DNA of 14,831 nucleotides from CAZUCD01 sp964618855 (GCA_964618855.1 CAZUCD010000091.1:1-14831), one strand, 5' to 3'; shown: positions 1 through 7,444, counted from the stretch's first letter. Made by a program: numbers and translations. Notes: generated by a model not told the origin, from the sequence alone.

Positions 1-192
1 TATGCCGTGGGCGACGCGGACCGGCTGCGTGGCGCGGCGTTGGAGGCGGCGCGTGCCTTGAAAGCCGCCGGTATCGAGACGGCGGCCTGCACCGGCGAGA
101 CCCTGTCCGGTCATGAAGTGATCCTTGAAGGAATGAAGTGTAACACGAAGAGGAAGAATGCTGAGCGTTTGGTTTCTATTTCTGGGCAGTGA
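1..192 (+). CDS. 3' end of an unidentified protein (partial)
   Basis: The frame is open from base 1 to the TGA at 190-192, giving 63 residues with no stop; the true start lies left of the window. Third-position GC is high up to about base 115, as expected for a real gene here. It then falls sharply, and the tail (about 20 residues, basic, ending SISGQ) is AT-richer. The visible part has an alanine-rich helix (RGAALEAARALKAAGIE) followed by CTGETLSGHEVILEG, which I cannot assign to a family. The last 17 bases overlap the 3' end of coaE on the opposite strand. The base-composition change could mean the ancestral stop was earlier and the tail is a recent extension past a lost stop or a frameshift. 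No function is proposed. Confidence 0.4.
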   Translation, partial: YAVGDADRLRGAALEAARALKAAGIETAACTGETLSGHEVILEGMKCNTKRKNAERLVSISGQ

Positions 193-766
193 GGCTGCGG
201 AACAATGCGGCGACTTGGGCCCTGGTCTGTTCGCGACTGCCTGAATTGTCGATGAGATGGTCCGCCCGACGTGCCTTCTCCGCCTGGGGCATCTGCGCGG
301 CGAGACGGGATTCGATCTCCGCCGGGCTCATGCCCCGGTTACTCGTGAGACGTGCTCGCCGGGTATCCTCGTCAACGACCACCACGGCAACGGCATCGCA
401 AAGCTCTTCGGCACCTGTCTCAAAGAGCAGTGGGATATCCAGAACGATGATGGGTTCACCGGCATGTTGCGCGAGGAGTTCCAGTTCGCGGGCGCGGACT
501 CGTGGGTGGACGATTTCCTCCAGCGTTCGGCGCGCCTTGGCGTCCGCGAAGACCCTCGCGGCGAGGGCACGTCGGTCGAGCGAACCATCCGGGAGCAGCA
601 CGCCCGGACCGAACTCCCGATGGATTTCCTGGAGGGCTGGGGACCCCTTCGCCACGACTTCCCTGGCGAGTTCATCGGCGCATATGACCTGCGCCCCGAG
701 GTCCCTTAGGATCGACGAGACGAGGGATTTGCCGCTCCCGACCGAGCCGGTCAAGCCGAGAATCAC
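176..766 (-). CDS. coaE: Dephospho-CoA kinase
   Basis: This cytoplasmic enzyme phosphorylates the ribose 3'-OH of dephospho-CoA with ATP, the last step of CoA synthesis. The 196-residue protein has the usual family length and layout. The Walker A loop GSVGSGKS is at residues 7-14, CADELAREV at 29-37 is the substrate-side acidic motif, IVHPRVR is at 85-91, and DIPLLFE at 110-116 is the CoaE signature strand. The lid and C-terminal region ends ADHLIDNSG (168-176). The start is GTG at 764-766. It is chosen because GLTGSVGSGKS must sit at the extreme N-terminus and because GGGGAG lies 6 nt upstream. The gene is 49 nt downstream of glyA on the same strand, so the two are probably co-transcribed. 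Its 3' end overlaps the converging partial gene at the left edge. Nothing looks broken. Confidence 0.96.
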   Translation of the reverse strand: MILGLTGSVGSGKSLVSSILRDLGAQVICADELAREVVAKGSPALQEIHREFGPGVLLPDGSLDRRALAARVFADAKARRTLEEIVHPRVRARELELLAQHAGEPIIVLDIPLLFETGAEELCDAVAVVVVDEDTRRARLTSNRGMSPAEIESRLAAQMPQAEKARRADHLIDNSGSREQTRAQVAALFRSLTAQK

Positions 767-772
767 TGTGGG

Positions 773-778
773 CTCCCC
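773..778 (-). promoter_or_regulatory. Shine-Dalgarno site of coaE
   Basis: GGGGAG on the minus strand, 6 nt before the GTG start of coaE. It decides the GTG start at 766 over any start inside the glyA/coaE spacer. Confidence 0.6.
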
Positions 779-815
779 GGGCGAACGGACTTGGTTCGTG
801 CATCCACCAATCCCA

Positions 816-2078
816 TCACTCGTCGGACCTGAGCGGGAACCCCTTCGCGAGTTCCCCCACGGCTCCGCGGATGCGGGAAATGGTCGCGGCGTTGCCCGGG
901 TCCTTCACCACGTCGGCGATCCAGTTGGCGATGGTCCTCATCTCGGGTTCCTTCATCCCCCGGCTGGTCAGCGCCGGTGAACCGATTCGGATGCCACTGG
1001 TCTCGACCGGCTTGCGGGTGTCGTAGGGGATCATGTTCATGTTCACGGTGATGCCCGCGTGCTCGAGGGCGTCGCTGGCGGCCTTCCCCGTGACGCCGAA
1101 GTTCGTCAGGTCCACGAGGACCAGGTGCGTGTCGGTCCCCCCGGAGACGCAGCGCAGGCCCCTTGAGGTGACGACCTCCGCAATTGTCTGGGCGTTTGCG
1201 ATCGTTTGCCTCGAGTAGTCGGAGAACGCCGGGCGGAGAGCCTCCCCGAAAGCCACGGCCTTGGCGGCGATGGTCATCATCATGGGTCCTCCCTGCAGAC
1301 CGGGGAAGACAGCCTTGGCCAACGCGGGACCATGAATCTCCCGCGAGAGAATCAGCCCCCCGCGTGGTCCGCGAAGCGTCTTGTGCGTCGTGGTGGAGAC
1401 GACGTCGCAATGCGGAACCGGGGAGGGGATGGCACGCCCCGCGACCAGCCCTGCGAAGTGCGCCATGTCCGTGAGCAGGATCGCGCCGACCTCCGACGCA
1501 ATCTCCCTGAACTTCGCAAAGTCAATCAGCCTCGAGTAGGCTGATCCTCCCGTGATTACGAGCTTGGGCTTGTGCTCGCGGGCCAGGCGCGCGGCCTCGT
1601 CGTAGTCGATCAGTTCCGTGTCCTTCCGCACCGAGTAGTTCACGATGTTGAAGAATTGCCCGGCCATGTTGACCTTGTGGCCGTGCGAGAGGTGCCCGCC
1701 GTGCGCGAGCGACAGCGACAGGACGGTGTCGCCGGGCTTCAGGAACGCGAAGAACACGGCCTGGTTCGCCGTCGAGCCGCTGTGGGGCTGGACGTTTGCG
1801 TACTCGGCACCAAAAATGCGCTTGGCCCTCTCGATGGCGAGCGATTCGGCGCGGTCGCTTGGCTCGCATCCATGGTAGTAGCGCTTGCCGGGATAGCCCT
1901 CGGCGTACTTGTGCGCGAGCACACTCCCCGATGCCTCGCGCACTGCCCGGCTGGAGAAGTTCTCCGAGGCGATCATCTCGAGCGTGTCGAGTTGGCGGCG
2001 CTCCTCGGCGTGGATGGCGGCATGCACCTCGGGATCGGATGCTGCGAGGACGCCCGGCGCGGCGGGGCTGTGGCTCAT
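816..2078 (-). CDS. glyA: Serine hydroxymethyltransferase
   Basis: This PLP enzyme interconverts serine plus tetrahydrofolate with glycine plus 5,10-methylene-THF, and is the main one-carbon source. The 420-residue protein is full length. Visible landmarks are LEMIASEN (33-40), YPGKRYYHGC (62-71), NVQPHSGSTAN (95-105), TDMAHFAGLVA (203-213), the PLP Schiff-base lysine K233 in STTTHKTLRGPRGG, and the substrate-carboxylate arginine R364 in SGIRIGSPALTSRG. The usual GGPLMH segment reads GGPMMM (263-268) and the usual VNKN reads VNMN (345-348). The second variant is, as I recall, common in some non-proteobacterial SHMTs, so activity is not in doubt. The start is ATG 2078, with GGAG (2089-2092) 10 nt upstream. 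It heads a leftward pair with coaE and is divergent from rpoD. Confidence 0.97.
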   Translation of the reverse strand: MSHSPAAPGVLAASDPEVHAAIHAEERRQLDTLEMIASENFSSRAVREASGSVLAHKYAEGYPGKRYYHGCEPSDRAESLAIERAKRIFGAEYANVQPHSGSTANQAVFFAFLKPGDTVLSLSLAHGGHLSHGHKVNMAGQFFNIVNYSVRKDTELIDYDEAARLAREHKPKLVITGGSAYSRLIDFAKFREIASEVGAILLTDMAHFAGLVAGRAIPSPVPHCDVVSTTTHKTLRGPRGGLILSREIHGPALAKAVFPGLQGGPMMMTIAAKAVAFGEALRPAFSDYSRQTIANAQTIAEVVTSRGLRCVSGGTDTHLVLVDLTNFGVTGKAASDALEHAGITVNMNMIPYDTRKPVETSGIRIGSPALTSRGMKEPEMRTIANWIADVVKDPGNAATISRIRGAVGELAKGFPLRSDE

Positions 2079-2379
2079 GGAGGAATGGCTCCAGGGGATG
2101 CAGATGGGGATGGGCCAAGTTCCCCGCGGGAGGCCGCGGGGTCGAGCGCGAACGGGCCGCCTCCCCCCCGAACGGCATAAAGAACGGGGTTGACAGGCGG
2201 GGGGTCGAAAAACACCCTCTTGATTTCATGAGGGGGAAATACGCCCTTCAGCAGCCCAATTTTTGCGATTCCAGCAACGACGTCAATCACTGAAACCAAG
2301 AGAATTGTCCGCCGCCGAGTCCGGAGACTGCGGTTCGGCGGACACCTCCAACCACATACGAAAGGCCCGAGACTGCACC
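2079..2379. other. Divergent glyA/rpoD intergenic region
   Basis: These 301 bases must hold the promoters of both glyA (leftward) and rpoD (rightward). AT content rises in 2175-2300 compared with the flanks, as expected of promoter DNA. On the plus strand there is a perfect TTGACA at 2190-2195, but no acceptable -10 hexamer lies 16-18 nt downstream. On the minus strand TTGACG (read from about 2287) is followed after 17 nt by AAAATT, a weak -35/-10 pair for glyA. The rpoD 5' UTR probably contains AAAGG at 2361-2365, 14 nt from its ATG, which is a long and weak Shine-Dalgarno spacing. A 74-codon minus-strand reading frame crosses the region and is discussed as a finding. I see no riboswitch fold or terminator. 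Confidence 0.55.
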
Positions 2380-4293
2380 ATGAAGAAGAATGCCGCCCCG
2401 AAGTTCAGCGCCGAGCTGGATGCCCTCATCGCCGAGGGCAAGAACCGCGGGCATGTCACCTATGACGAAATCAACCGCATGCTCCCCGAGGACTTCTCCA
2501 CGGAGGACATGGAGACGCTGTTCTCGCAGCTCGAAGGGCTGAAGATCGCGGTGAGGGACTTTGCCGAGGACGAGGAGGAGGATTCGAAGTCGGCGAAGGC
2601 GGGGAAGAAGGACGCAAAGGGGGCGAAGAAGGGCAAGCCTGCGCCAGCCACCAAGGCCGCGCCGCCCGTCCCGAAGGCGCCGGTCGCCGCGGGGGAGGTC
2701 ATTGCCGACGACAACGAGGAGGCCGAGAGCGCGGAGCTGCGCCGCAGCCTCCTCACGCAGCCGCTCGACACCTCGCGCATCGACGATCCGGTCCGCCTCT
2801 ACCTGATGGAGATGGGCAAGGTCCCGCTGCTGACGCGCGAGGAGGAAGTCTACCTCGCCAAGCAGATCGAGAAGGGCCGCCACGAGATCATGGCTGCGAT
2901 CAGCCGCGCCACCGTGACCGCCGGGGAGCTCAACCGCATCTACTCGCGGATCGAAACGGGCCAGTTCAACCTGAACGAGGTCCTGCGCGCGAACGTGGAC
3001 GAGTCGGACCCGGAGGAGCGTGCGCGCATGATCAAGCACATCCTCGACAACCTCAAGCTCGTGCTGGCGAACTACGAGGAGATCGCCTCGCAGCTCGACC
3101 TGCTCGACGACCCGACGGTGCCGGAGGGCGAGCGCGCGCCCGTGCGCGCGAAGGTCGAGAAGCAGCGCGAGGAGATTTACGACGCGCTGCGCAAGATCGA
3201 CCTGAACTTCTCGATTGTCGAGCAGATCGCCGGGCGCGTGAAGGACATCTACCACCAGATCGACCGTGCGCAGGGCGACATCCGCAGGACGCTCCTCAGC
3301 GCCATGACGACGCCGACGGGGGAGCCCCACCGCGCCGTCGCCGACGAGGAGGACCTGCGCCGCATCGTCCGCAAGACGCGCAAGAACTCCCCCGAGGCGA
3401 AGAAGCTCTTCCGCGACTCGCATCGCACGCTCGACGAGTTCATCAAGTTCGACAAGCGCGTCCGCATGGCCCAGCGCAACATCAAGCGCCTCGAGAAGGA
3501 GGCCGGCAACAGCTACGCCGACCTCAAGACCATCGTGAAGCGCATCGAGGAGGGCGAGAAGATCGCCCACGACGCGAAGATGAAGGTCGTCGAGGCCAAC
3601 CTCCGCCTCGTCGTCTCCATCGCGAAGAAGTACACCAACCGCGGGCTCCAGTTCCTCGACCTCATCCAGGAGGGGAACATCGGCCTGATGCGCGCAGTCG
3701 ACAAGTTCGAGTACCAGCGCGGCTACAAGTTCTCCACGTACGCCACGTGGTGGATCCGCCAGGCCGTCACGCGCGCCATCGCGGACCAGGCGCGCACAAT
3801 CCGCATCCCCGTCCACATGATCGAGACGATCAACAAGCTCTCGCGCGTGCAGCGCTACCTCGTGCAGGAGCTGGGCCGCGAACCGACCCCGGACGAGATC
3901 GCCGAGAAGATGGGCATGCCGGTCGAGAAGATCCGCCGCGTTTTCAAGATCGCGCAGCAGCCCATCTCCCTCGAGACGCCCATCGGCGAGGACGGCGATT
4001 CGCACTTCGGGGACTTCATTCCGGACGAGGACGCGCCCAGCCCGGTCACCGCGACCGCCTACAAGCTGATGCAGGAGAAGATCGAGAAGGTGCTCAACAC
4101 GCTGACGGAGCGCGAGCAGAAGGTGCTCCGACTGCGATTCGGCATCGGATCGAGCGACTTCCCCCGCACGCTCGAGGAGGTCGGCACGATCTTCAACGTC
4201 ACGCGCGAGCGTGTGCGACAGATCGAAACGAAGGCGCTCAACAAACTCCGCCACCCGAGCAGGCGCCGGGAACTGATCGAGTTCATGGAGTAA
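2380..4293 (+). CDS. rpoD: RNA polymerase primary sigma factor (sigma-70/RpoD)
   Basis: This is the housekeeping sigma subunit that directs RNA polymerase to -35/-10 promoters. From ATG 2380 the product is 637 residues. Region 1.1 is at about 8-60 (LDALIAEGKNRGHVTYDEIN). A charged Lys/Ala/Pro linker follows at about 61-118. Region 1.2 is at 135-168 (DDPVRLYLMEMGKVPLLTREE). A large non-conserved region fills about 170-395. Region 2 is at 400-475 (NLRLVVSIAKKY, LDLIQEGNIGLMRAVDKF, YKFSTYATWWIRQA), region 3 at 480-555, and region 4 at 560-637 (VLRLRFGIG, then TLEEVG and VTRERVRQIETKALNKLRHP with the -35-reading helix-turn-helix). The frame is open upstream to 2263. Those 39 codons read like non-coding DNA, and region 1.1 begins properly at MKKNAAPKF, so ATG 2380 is preferred. 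The gene stands alone and ends in a strong terminator. Confidence 0.97.
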   Translation: MKKNAAPKFSAELDALIAEGKNRGHVTYDEINRMLPEDFSTEDMETLFSQLEGLKIAVRDFAEDEEEDSKSAKAGKKDAKGAKKGKPAPATKAAPPVPKAPVAAGEVIADDNEEAESAELRRSLLTQPLDTSRIDDPVRLYLMEMGKVPLLTREEEVYLAKQIEKGRHEIMAAISRATVTAGELNRIYSRIETGQFNLNEVLRANVDESDPEERARMIKHILDNLKLVLANYEEIASQLDLLDDPTVPEGERAPVRAKVEKQREEIYDALRKIDLNFSIVEQIAGRVKDIYHQIDRAQGDIRRTLLSAMTTPTGEPHRAVADEEDLRRIVRKTRKNSPEAKKLFRDSHRTLDEFIKFDKRVRMAQRNIKRLEKEAGNSYADLKTIVKRIEEGEKIAHDAKMKVVEANLRLVVSIAKKYTNRGLQFLDLIQEGNIGLMRAVDKFEYQRGYKFSTYATWWIRQAVTRAIADQARTIRIPVHMIETINKLSRVQRYLVQELGREPTPDEIAEKMGMPVEKIRRVFKIAQQPISLETPIGEDGDSHFGDFIPDEDAPSPVTATAYKLMQEKIEKVLNTLTEREQKVLRLRFGIGSSDFPRTLEEVGTIFNVTRERVRQIETKALNKLRHPSRRRELIEFME

Positions 4294-4326
4294 TCGGCAG
4301 GATGGCATGGGCTCAGTGCCCGTGCG

Positions 4327-4370
4327 AGTGGGTCTCGGGGGTGTTCCGTCCCTGAGACCCACTTTTCTTT
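4327..4370 (+). terminator. Strong intrinsic terminator after rpoD
   Basis: Arms 4327-4341 and 4349-4363 pair over 15 positions: a perfect AGTGGGTCTC/GAGACCCACT stem of 10, extended by a G-T wobble, three G-C pairs and a second wobble. The loop TGTTCCG has 7 nt. The 3' side runs into TTTTCTTT (4363-4370), the U-rich tract. It lies 34 nt after the rpoD stop on the same strand. Confidence 0.93.
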
Positions 4371-4408
4371 TCCCTTCCCTTGTCCGCCGCGCGAGGACGC
4401 CGGAGCTG

Positions 4409-5101
4409 ATGGACGACCCCGCGCTGGATGGTCGGCTCCACGCGGAGGCACTCGCCGGATTGGCGCGCCTCAATCTCATCGGGAATGCCGTGGGGATGCT
4501 GTGGCCCCACGTCGCGCGGGAGTTGGCGCGCACCCCCGGTTCACTGACCGTGCTGGATGCGGCGTGCGGGAGCGGGGACGTCCTGCGTGGACTCGTGCGG
4601 CGCGGCGGTGGGCGGGTCCAGGGGCTCGGACTCGACCTTAGCCCCCGCGCCGTCGAGAGGGCACGGCACGGCGCGACACGCGGGCTCCGGTTCCAGGCAT
4701 GCGACGTCCTCGACGCCGCGCGCCCCTTGCCGCGGGCGGACGTGGTCCTCTGCTCCCTCTTCCTTCATCACCTCGAGACCGACGTGGCGGTGCGGCTCCT
4801 TGAGAGGCTGGGCAGGGCTGCAAGGCGGCTCGTGCTGGTGTGCGACATCGAGCGATCGCGCGCGTCGTGGCTGCTCGTCTGGGCGGGTGCCCGCATCGTG
4901 ACGCGGTCGCCCGTCGTGCACTTCGACAGCGCAAGGTCGGTGGAGGCGGCCTGGACCGCGGGTGAACTACTCGCCATGGCGCGGTCCGCCGGACTCGCCC
5001 GGCCGCGGGTGCGGCGCGCGCATCCGGCACGGCTTGTCCTCGTCGCGGGGCCGTGCAAGCCTCGCGACTCAGACCCATGCCAACAAGAGTCCCCAACCTG
5101 A
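4409..5101 (+). CDS. Class I SAM-dependent methyltransferase of the type III PKS cluster
   Basis: This 230-residue protein has a Rossmann-type methyltransferase fold. SAM-binding motif I is VLDAACGSGD (48-57), the acidic post-I position is in GLGLDLSP (73-80), and CDVLDAARPLPRADVVLCS (98-116) corresponds to motifs II and III, followed by LFLHHLE. The N-terminal MDDPALDGRLHAEALAGLARLN resembles, from memory, methyltransferases found beside bacterial type III PKSs. The start is ATG 4409, with GAGGA (4393-4397) 11 nt upstream. The frame is open back through the rpoD terminator, but no usable start codon lies between that hairpin and 4409. Its 3' end overlaps the flavoprotein start by 25 nt, so translation is probably coupled. 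It likely O- or C-methylates the polyketide product or its oxidised form (inference). The substrate cannot be read from sequence. Confidence 0.85.
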   Translation: MDDPALDGRLHAEALAGLARLNLIGNAVGMLWPHVARELARTPGSLTVLDAACGSGDVLRGLVRRGGGRVQGLGLDLSPRAVERARHGATRGLRFQACDVLDAARPLPRADVVLCSLFLHHLETDVAVRLLERLGRAARRLVLVCDIERSRASWLLVWAGARIVTRSPVVHFDSARSVEAAWTAGELLAMARSAGLARPRVRRAHPARLVLVAGPCKPRDSDPCQQESPT

Positions 5102-6294
5102 CGGCCCGACAACCGGGCACACACACGCTCGCAGAGGCATCGCGGGAGGATTGGGATGCCGTGATCGTGGGAGCCGGAGTCGCTGGCGCTGGGCTCGCAG
5201 GCTCGCTGGCGGGGATGGGTCGTCGCGTGCTCCTGTTGGACCGCGCGAGTTCTCCCCGACCCAAGGCGTGCGGAGGGACACTCAATCCGCGCGCGGTTGC
5301 TGCTCTGCGGCGCCTTGGCCTGGCAGGGGTGCTTGGGGAACTCAGGCCGAATGCGCTGTTGGGCGTCGAGTGGCGCTCCCCCGCCGGAGTTGCGCGGCTT
5401 GACTTCGAGGCCGGAGCAGACGCGTGCGCAGTTTCGCGGTCGGAACTGGATGCGGGGTTGGTCCGCTGGGCGGTCGACCGGGGCGCGGCATTCGTCCCCT
5501 CTGCGCGCTGTCTTTCGTCAGGGATCGAAGACGATTATCGGGTCGTTCGCGCCTACGACGGGAGTGCCTCTCACGCGGCGATACGGGCGGAGGTCGTGCT
5601 CGCGTGCGACGGGCTCGGAAGCGTGCTCGCAGCCGCTGCCGGGCTCTCGCTTCCGCCCTCCCCCCGGGTGCGCAGCCTCATCGGAACGTCCCTGGTCACG
5701 CCCCTGCCGGTGGGTTTTGCCGCCCCGGAAGACCGGATTCTCATGGCGCTCGGAGCGTCGGGCTATTGCGGCGTCGCGCATGTCGGAGAGGGCTTCTGGA
5801 GCGTCGCCGCCGCGGTGCGAGTGGACCGGCTCGATGGCGCGCACCCTGCGGAATGCGCTTGGGGGCTGCTGCGCAGCGCAGGCCTCGGGACGACCGGGAT
5901 CCCGTCAGGCGATTCCGGCGACTGGGTGGTGACTCGCCCGGGACTCATGCGCGACGTGAAACATCCGGCTGCGGACCGCCTGCTGCTTCTTGGCGATGCC
6001 GCCGGCTATGTGGAGCCCATCACGGGCGACGGCATGGCCTGGGCCATCGAGGATGCCGCGCATGCGGCGGAGCTGCTTGGGGGCGGTTGGAAGCCTTCCA
6101 TCGTGCCGGCGTGGGAGGCGCACTGGCGGGGTCGTGCGGCATCACGCCGCATGGCCCGCCTTGCAGGCACTGCGGCACGTTTCCCACTCGCCGCGGGAAC
6201 GCTGCTGCGCCTCGCGGAGTTCTTCCCGCCGCTCGGCAGCTTGATGGTGGGTCGCGTCCACGGCACCGCGGTTTCATCAGGTGGCGCGGCGTGA
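5077..6294 (+). CDS. FAD-dependent oxidoreductase (UbiH/geranylgeranyl-reductase-like)
   Basis: This 405-residue flavoprotein has an N-terminal dinucleotide fold with VGAGVAGAGLAGSLAG (31-46), including the GxGxxG at 32-37. RPKACGGTLN (61-70) follows and is typical of the geranylgeranyl-reductase/halogenase-like branch. CDGLGS (178-183) is the DG motif, and LLLLGDAAGYVEPITGDGM (302-320) is the GD motif that contacts FAD. No membrane helix is evident. ATG 5077 is preferred. An upstream GTG at 5053 is in frame and would add eight residues. The gene overlaps the methyltransferase by 25 nt and the PKS by 4 nt (GTGA). By analogy with the Streptomyces srs phenolic-lipid operon (PKS, methyltransferase, flavoprotein hydroxylase), it may hydroxylate or oxidise the aromatic ring. 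Reduction of an unsaturated acyl chain is the alternative. Confidence 0.86.
   Translation: MPTRVPNLTARQPGTHTLAEASREDWDAVIVGAGVAGAGLAGSLAGMGRRVLLLDRASSPRPKACGGTLNPRAVAALRRLGLAGVLGELRPNALLGVEWRSPAGVARLDFEAGADACAVSRSELDAGLVRWAVDRGAAFVPSARCLSSGIEDDYRVVRAYDGSASHAAIRAEVVLACDGLGSVLAAAAGLSLPPSPRVRSLIGTSLVTPLPVGFAAPEDRILMALGASGYCGVAHVGEGFWSVAAAVRVDRLDGAHPAECAWGLLRSAGLGTTGIPSGDSGDWVVTRPGLMRDVKHPAADRLLLLGDAAGYVEPITGDGMAWAIEDAAHAAELLGGGWKPSIVPAWEAHWRGRAASRRMARLAGTAARFPLAAGTLLRLAEFFPPLGSLMVGRVHGTAVSSGGAA
6279..6284 (+). promoter_or_regulatory. Shine-Dalgarno site of the type III PKS
   Basis: AGGTGG, 6 nt before the GTG at 6291. With the GTGA stop/start overlap it fixes the PKS start and implies translational coupling to the flavoprotein gene. 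Confidence 0.55.
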
Positions 6295-7382
6295 ACCCGA
6301 AGCTGTGGCCCCGCTTCATCGGTCCGGGTCTTGCACTGCATGCCGGTTCGCTCACAGCGGAGGAGTATGCCGACCTCGCGGTGCGCCTGTGCGCTCGCGC
6401 GCCGCGCGAGGAGACCCTCATCCGCGCGGCCGTGCGGCGCTCGGGCATCCTGCGAAGGCACAGCGTCCTCGCAACACGCGCCGGGGACATGCCATTCTAC
6501 ACGGAGGATCGAGTGCCCGGCGGGCCGGGAACTCAGGCTCGCATGCTGGCCTATGAACGGGAGGCGCCAGGCCTCGCGCTCGCGGCAGCGCGAGATGCCC
6601 TGGTCCGCGGAGAAGTACCGGCTACCTCGATCACGCACCTGGTCACGGTGAGCTGCACGGGGTTCATGTCGCCGGGGATCGACCATCACTTGATCGGTGC
6701 GCTGTGCCTCCCCGCCGCAACGCGTCGCACGCACATCGGCTTCATGGGCTGCCACGGTGCGATGAATGCGCTTGGTGTGGCCCGCGCGCTGTGCCTCGCG
6801 GATCCGCGCGCCGTTGTGCTCTGCGTCATGGTGGAACTTTGCACCCTGCACTACCAGTACGGGACGGACAGGGACGACGTCCTTCCGAACGCGCTGTTCT
6901 CGGATGGGGCCGGTGCCTGCATTGTGGCCGGAGCCGACTCCGAGGCCGCACACACGGGCCGATTCTCCCTGGGGGAGGTTCACTCGCACATTGTTCCGGG
7001 CACCTCGGAGCTGATGACCTGGCGTGCAGGGGACCACGGATTCCGCATGACGCTGGATGCGGCCGTCCCGGACGCCGTGGGGCGCACGATCTCCAGACTT
7101 GTGGCGGATTGGGGCTGGAGCACCGGGGACGCCGGCGCATCCTGGGCCATCCACCCGGGCGGGCCGCGCATCCTCGACTCGGCCGCCCGATCGCTTGGCC
7201 TGCCGAAGGGCGCGACCGCGGCCAGCAAAGACATTCTGCATCGCTGCGGCAACATGTCCTCCGCAACGATGATGTTCATCCTTGGCGAGGTGTTGCCGCC
7301 CGCACGGGGGCCGATCCGCATGCTGGCCTTCGGGCCCGGGCTGAACATCGAGGGTGCATCGCTGCATCCCGTGACCGAGTGA
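6291..7382 (+). CDS. Type III polyketide synthase (chalcone-synthase-like)
   Basis: This homodimeric-type, ACP-independent ketosynthase extends an acyl starter with malonyl-CoA and cyclises the chain. From GTG 6291 it has 363 residues, the normal size. The Cys-His-Asn triad is visible: C122 in VTVSCTGFMSPGID, H288 in SWAIHPGGPRILD, and N321 in RCGNMSSATMMFIL. AFGPG at 346-350 is the cyclisation-loop equivalent of GFGPG. MGCHGAMNALGVARALC (152-168) packs beside the active site. The same frame is open far upstream inside the flavoprotein gene, but that part is antiparsimonious and lacks homology-like features. The GTGA overlap and AGGTGG set the start. Alkylresorcinol or alkylpyrone formation from a fatty acyl starter is the likely chemistry; I recall a planctomycete type III PKS cluster being linked to alkylresorcinols. 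Tetrahydroxynaphthalene-type products cannot be excluded from sequence alone. Confidence 0.94.
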   Translation: MNPKLWPRFIGPGLALHAGSLTAEEYADLAVRLCARAPREETLIRAAVRRSGILRRHSVLATRAGDMPFYTEDRVPGGPGTQARMLAYEREAPGLALAAARDALVRGEVPATSITHLVTVSCTGFMSPGIDHHLIGALCLPAATRRTHIGFMGCHGAMNALGVARALCLADPRAVVLCVMVELCTLHYQYGTDRDDVLPNALFSDGAGACIVAGADSEAAHTGRFSLGEVHSHIVPGTSELMTWRAGDHGFRMTLDAAVPDAVGRTISRLVADWGWSTGDAGASWAIHPGGPRILDSAARSLGLPKGATAASKDILHRCGNMSSATMMFILGEVLPPARGPIRMLAFGPGLNIEGASLHPVTE

Positions 7383-7398
7383 TCGCTCGACAGGGGGC

Positions 7399-7426
7399 TT
7401 GAGCCTTCACGCCGGCAGCGTATTCT
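7399..7426 (+). promoter_or_regulatory. Candidate sigma-70 promoter of the TPR gene
   Basis: TTGAGC (7399-7404) and TATTCT (7421-7426) are separated by 16 nt. Each matches the consensus at four of six positions. A transcription start near 7433 would leave a leader of about 27 nt containing the Shine-Dalgarno. This is the best promoter-like pair in the 77-nt gap after the PKS. Confidence 0.4.
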
Positions 7427-7444
7427 AGGGTCCACAATTCGCCC

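Noticed and set aside
2190..2195. Perfect TTGACA as the rpoD -35 box
   Set aside because: No acceptable -10 hexamer is found at 16-18 nt spacing, so it is noted in the intergenic entry but not called as a promoter.
2263..2379. 39-codon upstream extension of rpoD
   Set aside because: The residues are unlike region 1.1 or any sigma N-terminus, and the natural start MKKNAAPKF is at 2380.
4307..4408. 34-codon upstream extension of the methyltransferase
   Set aside because: It would translate through the intrinsic terminator of rpoD, and no start codon lies between the hairpin and ATG 4409.
2287..4533. A 748-codon minus-strand open frame antisense to rpoD
   Set aside because: It is the mirror frame of a high-GC gene, rich in Leu/Arg/Val/Asp, with no domain. 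rpoD on the plus strand is unmistakable.
5424..6290. N-terminal extension of the type III PKS frame through the flavoprotein gene
   Set aside because: The extension is Arg/Gly/Ala/Pro-rich without motifs. The flavoprotein in the other frame has clear FAD motifs, and GTG 6291 has a Shine-Dalgarno and a GTGA overlap.
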